Positions 48,628 to 53,855 of a DNA stretch of 53,855 nucleotides are shown piece by piece (position 1 is the stretch's first letter; each line of letters starts with the position of its first letter). The stretch comes from Candidatus Parcubacteria bacterium (GTDB taxonomy: Bacteria > Patescibacteriota > Saccharimonadia > Saccharimonadales > Saccharimonadaceae), in assembly GCA_023432475.1 (NCBI GenBank), contig JAEYUN010000011.1, positions 1 to 53,855 on the forward strand, in the 5' to 3' direction. Both the position numbers and the translations under genes were made by a program. The notes under the pieces are model-generated. The model saw nothing but the letters and a program-made list of their open reading frames with translations. It was not told the origin of the DNA and ran no database searches.

Positions 48628-49449
48628 TTACTTGTTTGCTAGGTCGACGAGTTTGTCTTCGGGATTGCGTGATTGGCTGCGCGGCGCTCGACGCCTAGTC
48701 TGACGCTGAGTAGGTGGGTTCATGAGACGAGAAGTTTTGACGGCTTGCGTAGCCTTGTTTGCTGGCGTTAAGTTATGTTTAGCAAATAGCATCTTGCCGG
48801 CAGCCGTCTGTAATACCCTAGTTGCTTCGACTATTATGGTCTGCCCTATAAAACCGCTAGCTTTATCGACTACCACCATAGTGCCGTCGTCTAGATAACC
48901 AACCGCTTGGTGAGAATCTTGCCCTACTTGAACCAGTTTTACTTCCAACTCTTCACCCGGTAGATAAAGGACGCGTAGTGAATGTGCTAATTCATTGATA
49001 TTTATCACCTTGACAGCTTGTACCCTGGCTGATTTATTGAGATTATAGTCAATCGTACAAAGCTTGGCCCCCCACAGTTTCGACAACTTAATAAGCTGTT
49101 CATCGACACCATGTGAATCGGTCTTGCCATCTTCAACTACCCTTAACTCAACACCTTCGAGCGACTGTAGCTGTTCAATCATATCCAGGCCAAAACGGGC
49201 ACGTTCACGTTTATCATGGTCAGCTTTGTCGGCCATAAACTGTAGCTCCCGTACCACGCTATTGGGTACTATGAGCGGCGCACTGAGAAGGCCAGAACGA
49301 GCAATCGGCAAAATCCGCCCGTCTATTAGCACGCTAGTATCAAGTATTACGCTGTCTTTTTCAACTTTATTTGGCTTGATGGATTTGAGAGTCAGGTAAG
49401 TTGTTTCACCAAACACGCCGAGCGTTACAAGTAATGTTAGTAGATCCAT
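48628..49449 (-). CDS. PIN-TRAM domain protein (YacL-like)
   Basis: 273 residues. Only one hydrophobic segment is at the N-terminus (LLTLLVTLGVFGETTYLTL), whereas YacL-type proteins have several membrane helices. The PIN nuclease domain begins at VILDTSVLIDGRI (first acidic residue Asp of LDTS) and includes CTIDYNLNKSA (late Asp). A TRAM-like segment follows (GEELEVKLVQVGQDSHQAVG), then a basic tail. PIN-TRAM proteins are expected to cut or bind RNA. It is downstream of radA. Confidence 0.82.
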   Translation of the reverse strand: MDLLTLLVTLGVFGETTYLTLKSIKPNKVEKDSVILDTSVLIDGRILPIARSGLLSAPLIVPNSVVRELQFMADKADHDKRERARFGLDMIEQLQSLEGVELRVVEDGKTDSHGVDEQLIKLSKLWGAKLCTIDYNLNKSARVQAVKVININELAHSLRVLYLPGEELEVKLVQVGQDSHQAVGYLDDGTMVVVDKASGFIGQTIIVEATRVLQTAAGKMLFAKHNLTPANKATQAVKTSRLMNPPTQRQTRRRAPRSQSRNPEDKLVDLANK

Positions 49450-49480
49450 ATTTTTGATTAATTCCTTTTTATAAATAAAA

Positions 49481-50830
49481 TTATGCTTTTAGGTAAGTGT
49501 TGAGCGCTTCGCGTAAATCGGTTACAGGTTTTATGAAGCTATCGCGCGGCTTAGTTGACGGCGCGATCGCCCCAACAAAGCCCAGTTTTTTTGCTTCTTT
49601 GGTTCGACGGCTGCTCGCACTGACACTGCGTACTTCACCCGACAGTCCGATCTCGCCAAAAACGACTAATTTCTCGTCTAATTTTCGTTGAGCAGCCGCT
49701 GACGCAATTGCCATACATATCGCTAAATCAGCCGCTGGGTCTTGAAGACGCAGTCCGCCCACAACATTAATGAATATATCGCTCTCACCCAACTTTAACT
49801 TAGTGCGTCGCTCGAGAACAGCTATAAGTACATTGAGTCGGTTGATGTCAAAGCCAGAAGCTGTCCGTTTCGGGTAGCCAAAGTGGGTCGGGTTAACTAG
49901 GGCTTGAATCTCAACCAAAAGCGGCCGGTTACCTTCCATGGTTGCCAAAATAACCGAACCATCTTCCTGACCACGTTCGGCCAGTAATTGAGCTGATGGG
50001 TTTTCAACATGTTTTAAGCCCTCTTCCGCCATCTCAAATAACGCCACATCGGCGGTCGAGCCATAACGATTCTTAGCGGCCCTGAGCAGCTTGAAACCGC
50101 CGTAGCGGTCACCTTCAAACTGGAGAACAACATCGACCAAGTGTTCTAAGACTTTCGGACCGGCTATACTGCCTTCTTTTGTGACATGCCCAACTAGTAC
50201 GACTGCAGTATTGGTCGCTTTGGCGGCTCTGATGATAACATTGGCCGAATTAGTGATTTGACTGACGGTACCAGGAGCTGAGGCTATTTCGGCCATAGAC
50301 ATCGTCTGCATCGAGTCTACCACAACCAGGCTGTAGGCACCGGTTTTTATAGTAGAAGCTATGTCATCGGCACTAGTGCTGGTTGCTAAGGCTAATTGCT
50401 CCGGGATCTCCTGGGATAGCCTATCACCACGCATTTTAACTTGGCTGGCTGATTCTTCACCGCTAACATATAACACTGGAGACTTACGGCCAACATGGAG
50501 GGCAATTTGCATTAGCAAAGTACTCTTACCAACACCTGGTTCGCCCGCCAGCAATATAACTCCCCCTGGCATTAAACCAGCGCCAAGCACGTCATCAACC
50601 TCATTAAAACCAGAAGATAAGCGGGTTGAAGTCGCCTCTACTTTTACGCTCGTAAAGGTTTCGGCTCGCAGCGGTCGTCCGCTTGATCGTTCAACAATAG
50701 CCTTTTTTTCTGCTGTAACAGCTTCTTCTACCAAACTATTCCATTCACCGCAATTCTCACAGCGCCCGCTCCATTTCGGATAGCGAGTCCCGCACTGCTG
50801 ACAAACGTACTGATGTTTAGCTTTGGCCAT
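49481..50830 (-). CDS. radA: DNA repair protein RadA
   Basis: 449-residue RadA (Sms), which drives branch migration in recombination. The N-terminal zinc finger is intact with Cys10, Cys13, Cys24 and Cys27 (CQQC and CENC), so zinc is not avoided everywhere in this genome. Walker A is GEPGVGKST (about residue 95), the KNRYG RadA motif is present, and the C-terminal Lon-like domain ends the protein. ATG overlaps the upstream stop by one base. Confidence 0.96.
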   Translation of the reverse strand: MAKAKHQYVCQQCGTRYPKWSGRCENCGEWNSLVEEAVTAEKKAIVERSSGRPLRAETFTSVKVEATSTRLSSGFNEVDDVLGAGLMPGGVILLAGEPGVGKSTLLMQIALHVGRKSPVLYVSGEESASQVKMRGDRLSQEIPEQLALATSTSADDIASTIKTGAYSLVVVDSMQTMSMAEIASAPGTVSQITNSANVIIRAAKATNTAVVLVGHVTKEGSIAGPKVLEHLVDVVLQFEGDRYGGFKLLRAAKNRYGSTADVALFEMAEEGLKHVENPSAQLLAERGQEDGSVILATMEGNRPLLVEIQALVNPTHFGYPKRTASGFDINRLNVLIAVLERRTKLKLGESDIFINVVGGLRLQDPAADLAICMAIASAAAQRKLDEKLVVFGEIGLSGEVRSVSASSRRTKEAKKLGFVGAIAPSTKPRDSFIKPVTDLREALNTYLKA

Positions 50831-51865
50831 TTATAAATTCGGGGTTGGAGATAATTTGCTATTGATGCTTTCGTTCAGACCTTCGACTGCTAAATTGAGA
50901 GCCTCTAACTCGGCCTTCTTATCATTATACGTGTCAATCGCTCGGTTAATAGCATCTCTTTCACTCTGCAGCGCTGCTATGCGCCGTTCGAGCCGAGTCT
51001 TTCTGGCATTAAACTCTACTGTAGTTGCGACACCAGACTGGTTCCAGGCGTTAAATGCGGCAATGTCCGAGTTTATCTGCGCCAGATCCTTGGTGTAGAC
51101 AGTCTGACGAGCCGCCACGTCGGCCGCTATAGCATTAAGCTCAGTTACTAACCTAGTTTGGCTATTCTTCAGGTCGGTAAAAACTTTTTCGTATTTATTC
51201 TTTAGCCCTACCACAACTTGTCGGTCGACAAAATAATTTGAATAGTATGACTCGAGCTCGGCAGGCAAGCTAGCTACTTCGGTACCAAAGATCGAGTGCA
51301 GCTCGTTGACGACAGCGTTTGGTTCGGTTTTCTTGTAGCGCTCAATCAAATCTACCAAACGTGGTTCGGTAATAGTCTTTGCCAGAGCCAGCAGTTGGCT
51401 GTCTACTTGACTACGCTTCTTCTCATCAAGTCTATCGTAAGCAGCGTGCAACATCTCATGAGCGGTTGTCACCTCGACAATACCATTCAGCCGTTCGTCA
51501 GTTACCTTAAAAATATATATATGTTTTTCAGGTAACCGATAGCATCCCAGTACGACGGTTTGTTCGTTTTGCAACGAACCACAAGCTTGGTTAAAAGTGT
51601 TGTTGTTGACTATCGCAGCTCGAGAGGCGTATAAATAAAATTTTCCAGTATCGCTTAAACTAGCTCGCTCCACTGTTTGATTCAACTCTGAGGAAGGCTC
51701 AAATGCCCAAACCGAGAGTTGATCAAGAATCGGTTGTCGATAGGTAAACAGCAGTGCTGCTGAGATAAGTAGCAACAAGGACCACACGCCCGCCCACCAT
51801 AGCCGCCAATGATGATTGCTCGGTTGGTGTTGGCTATGGTCGTTAGTTTGAGCTGCTTGTGACAT
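50831..51865 (-). CDS. membrane-anchored HEXXH protein with coiled coil
   Basis: 344 residues, not a family I can name. One membrane helix (about residues 24-42) follows a His/Gln-rich N-terminus. The next 150 residues, outside the membrane, contain HEMLH (residues 136-140), a zinc-metallopeptidase HEXXH signature; Glu188 in NELHS could be the third ligand as in gluzincins. Residues 215-335 are a long charged coiled coil. ATG overlaps the clpC stop by one base and the stop overlaps radA, so it is co-expressed with both. Probably an envelope protease; no substrate can be inferred. Confidence 0.65.
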   Translation of the reverse strand: MSQAAQTNDHSQHQPSNHHWRLWWAGVWSLLLLISAALLFTYRQPILDQLSVWAFEPSSELNQTVERASLSDTGKFYLYASRAAIVNNNTFNQACGSLQNEQTVVLGCYRLPEKHIYIFKVTDERLNGIVEVTTAHEMLHAAYDRLDEKKRSQVDSQLLALAKTITEPRLVDLIERYKKTEPNAVVNELHSIFGTEVASLPAELESYYSNYFVDRQVVVGLKNKYEKVFTDLKNSQTRLVTELNAIAADVAARQTVYTKDLAQINSDIAAFNAWNQSGVATTVEFNARKTRLERRIAALQSERDAINRAIDTYNDKKAELEALNLAVEGLNESINSKLSPTPNL

Positions 51866-53855
51866 TATGATTTAGTTATTTTACCTTCGTGCGTGACGGT
51901 TATTTCTATTTTACCGCGGCGTAACCCCACGACCAAAATGTCGCCTTTTTCCCAAGAATTATCCAATAGACCTTCCGCAATCGCATGCTCGACCTCGTTT
52001 TGAATCACTTGTCGCAGAGGACGAGCGCCTTTATGTTCATCGTAACCTTTTGCAATCAACCAGCGTTTAGCTCTCGGTTCTACGACCAGTCCGAATCCCT
52101 TGTGTTGTAAACGCAGACGGACGTCATCAATCAGTAAATCAAAAATTTTACCAACCTTGTCGCCTGTCAAAGCATGGAAGACTACTATGTCATCAAACCG
52201 CGCGATTAATTCCGGTCTCATCAGATCACCCAAAGCCTCTTTGGCTATAACCTCAGTTTCGGCGTGTACCGCTTCAAGTTCTCCTTTATTTTTAGTGCCT
52301 GTTGCGAAGCCCAGGGAGGCTTCTTTTTGCATACGCTCAGCCCCTAAATTGCTAGTAAGAATAATAATGGTGTTAGTAAAGTCGACTCGACGACCTTTGG
52401 CGTCACTAATATATCCATCTTCCAAAACTTGCAATAACAGTTGGAAGACATCGCGGTGCGCTTTTTCGATCTCGTCAAATAGCACTACACTGTATGGTTG
52501 GCGGCGAATCTTGTCAGTCAGCTGACCACCATCCTCGTAGCCGACATACCCCGCAGGTGCACCCAAAAGTCTTGAAGCTGTATGGCGCTCCGAAAATTCA
52601 CTCATATCAATTTTGACAAGAGCATGGTCACTACCAAAAACCTCCCTGGCTAAAACCCGAGCCAGCTCAGTTTTACCAACTCCAGTCGGGCCCATGAATA
52701 CAAATGAGCCTATCGGTCGCTTACCTGAAGCGATTCCGGAACGACTACGACGGATTGCCCTAGCAACAGTAGCTAAGGCCTGTTCTTGACCGATAACATA
52801 TTTACCTAGTACACTTTCCAGTTTTTTATACGAATCGGCCTCGGTTTTCTTCAGTTGCATAACCGGAACACCACTCATTTCAGCCACAGCCTTAGCGACT
52901 GTGGCGCTATCAAGCGTAACAGTTTTGGCCGTTTTAGCCTTTTGATCAATCTTTTCTTGCAACCGTGTCATGCGCATCTTATAGAGAGCCGCTTTTTCAT
53001 AGTCTTCGTTCAAAACGGCGTCTTCCATTTTGTCATTGAGAGAACGTAATTCCTTCATGTATTCACGTTGTTTAGGCGGCGTTTTGGAATATTTGACATG
53101 AAGTAGCGCTGACGCCTCATCGAGGACGTCGAGAGCTTTGTCGGGCATAAAGCGGTCAGATATATATCGTTCGGCCATATAAGCAATTTCGTCGATAAGT
53201 TCATCCGAAATCGTTACTCGATGATGTTGCTCGTAGTGTGGTTTTAGGCCCTTTAGTATAGCCTTAGTGTCAGCCATGCTTGGCTCGGGAACGATGATCG
53301 GCTGTAAGCGCCGCTCGAAAGCAGCATCTTTTTCAATATGCTTACGATACTCGTCTAGGGTGGTAGCGCCTATCATGCGAATTTTACCCCGGGCCAGGCC
53401 GGGCTTGAGGATATTGGCCGCATCCATAGAACCCTCAGCGGCGCCCGTACCTATTATCAAATGCATCTCATCGATAAAAAGTATCAAATTCTTATCATGA
53501 GTTGCCTCCTCTATGACAGCCTTGAGGCGTTGCTCAAATTCACCGCGATATTTTGTTCCGGCAATAAGGGCGGGCATATCAAGTAGCACGATTCGCTTAT
53601 CAAGCAAGTGACTAGGTACGTCTTCGTTGACAATTTTAGCAGCTAACCCTTCAACAATAGCCGTCTTACCTACCCCAGGTTCGCCAATCAAAATAGGGTT
53701 ATTCTTGGTGCGTCGACTAAGTACGGTTATCATACGCGCAATCTGTTTTTCTCGGCCAATCACAGGGTCTAACTCACCCTTGCGAGCCGCGGAGGTAATA
53801 TCGTGTCCGTATTTGTCGAGCGCCGTACGCTGACGCTTACGTTGCGTAACTGTGC
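51865..53855 (-). CDS. clpC: ATP-dependent Clp protease ATPase subunit ClpC, 5' end cut by window edge
   Basis: At least 662 residues are present; the frame runs off base 53855, so the N-domain is missing. The first visible part includes TALDKYGHDITSAARKGELD, and a GTG at 53763 is an internal valine, not the start. Two AAA+ modules are complete: Walker A GEPGVGKTA and GPTGVGKTE, Walker B LFIDEMH and VLFDEIEKAH. Between them lies a UVR-type segment (KMEDAVLNEDYEKAALYK), which marks ClpC rather than ClpA or ClpB. It should unfold substrates for ClpP (34400). Confidence 0.95.
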   Translation of the reverse strand, partial: TVTQRKRQRTALDKYGHDITSAARKGELDPVIGREKQIARMITVLSRRTKNNPILIGEPGVGKTAIVEGLAAKIVNEDVPSHLLDKRIVLLDMPALIAGTKYRGEFEQRLKAVIEEATHDKNLILFIDEMHLIIGTGAAEGSMDAANILKPGLARGKIRMIGATTLDEYRKHIEKDAAFERRLQPIIVPEPSMADTKAILKGLKPHYEQHHRVTISDELIDEIAYMAERYISDRFMPDKALDVLDEASALLHVKYSKTPPKQREYMKELRSLNDKMEDAVLNEDYEKAALYKMRMTRLQEKIDQKAKTAKTVTLDSATVAKAVAEMSGVPVMQLKKTEADSYKKLESVLGKYVIGQEQALATVARAIRRSRSGIASGKRPIGSFVFMGPTGVGKTELARVLAREVFGSDHALVKIDMSEFSERHTASRLLGAPAGYVGYEDGGQLTDKIRRQPYSVVLFDEIEKAHRDVFQLLLQVLEDGYISDAKGRRVDFTNTIIILTSNLGAERMQKEASLGFATGTKNKGELEAVHAETEVIAKEALGDLMRPELIARFDDIVVFHALTGDKVGKIFDLLIDDVRLRLQHKGFGLVVEPRAKRWLIAKGYDEHKGARPLRQVIQNEVEHAIAEGLLDNSWEKGDILVVGLRRGKIEITVTHEGKITKS

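Noticed and set aside
53641..53763. GTG at 53763 as the start of clpC
   Set aside because: The frame continues upstream to the window edge with ALDKYG and GELDP residues that are conserved in Clp ATPases, so this GTG is an internal Val codon.
1..53855. CRISPR array, insertion sequence or prophage
   Set aside because: No regularly spaced direct repeats, transposase, integrase or terminal repeats were seen.

Overview
The window is a gene-dense 53.9 kb stretch of a bacterial chromosome, most likely from Candidatus Saccharibacteria (TM7) or a close Patescibacteria/CPR relative. The reasons are: an spc operon with no rpmD (uL30) between rpsE and rplO, a known CPR trait; compact genes; cysteine-free versions of S4, S14, L36 and RpoC; tandem VanY-type peptidases; and many short orphan membrane proteins. 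TGA serves as an ordinary stop (for example at the end of rpsQ), so the recoded code of Gracilibacteria/Absconditabacteria is not used. No rRNA, CRISPR array, transposase or integrase was seen. Both ends cut a gene: trpS on the left (3' end missing) and clpC on the right (5' end missing).

Layout. 1-836: partial trpS. 931-15777: one long reverse-strand ribosomal run, rplC-D-W-B, rpsS, rplV, rpsC, rplP, rpmC, rpsQ, rplN-X-E, rpsN-H, rplF-R, rpsE, rplO, secY, an orphan gene, infA, rpmJ, rpsM-K-D, rpoA, rplQ-M, rpsI. Genes are nearly contiguous, with many 1-4 base overlaps. 15933-19439: an accessory block separates rplC from rpsJ; it holds two envelope proteins and two tandem D,D-carboxypeptidases. 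19518-25661: rpsJ, tuf, fusA, rpsG and rpsL in the ancestral str order, but broken into separate units by terminators, promoters and orphan genes. 26354-33578: rpoB-rpoC. 33938-36341: a run of seven short orphan genes around clpP, which has a perfect CIRCE operator. 36432-45850: tig, hisS, an rRNA/tRNA methyltransferase, tRNA-Leu(UAG), a beta-helix surface protein, rsmD, a possible zinc phospholipase-like protein, recG, tyrS. 45956-48586: a class A penicillin-binding protein. 48628-53855: a PIN-TRAM protein, radA, a membrane-anchored HEXXH protein and clpC.

Together these genes make and check protein (ribosome, RNA polymerase, elongation factors, tRNA synthetases, trigger factor, ClpP/ClpC, SecY), build and trim peptidoglycan (PBP1, two VanY) and repair DNA (RecG, RadA).

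Three themes deserve attention. (1) Short orphan genes sit between core genes as self-contained units, each with its own promoter and usually a long, often two-tiered hairpin terminator. (2) Many genes have a -10 box only 6-10 bases before ATG and no Shine-Dalgarno, so they are probably leaderless; the extreme case is a 23-bp divergent gap between two ATG codons. (3) Zinc ligands are gone from RpoC (both sites), L36 and S4, and two drug-target residues differ (RpoB 531-equivalent Asn; S12 Lys-to-Pro). Functions are from sequence reading and family knowledge only; no database search was run.
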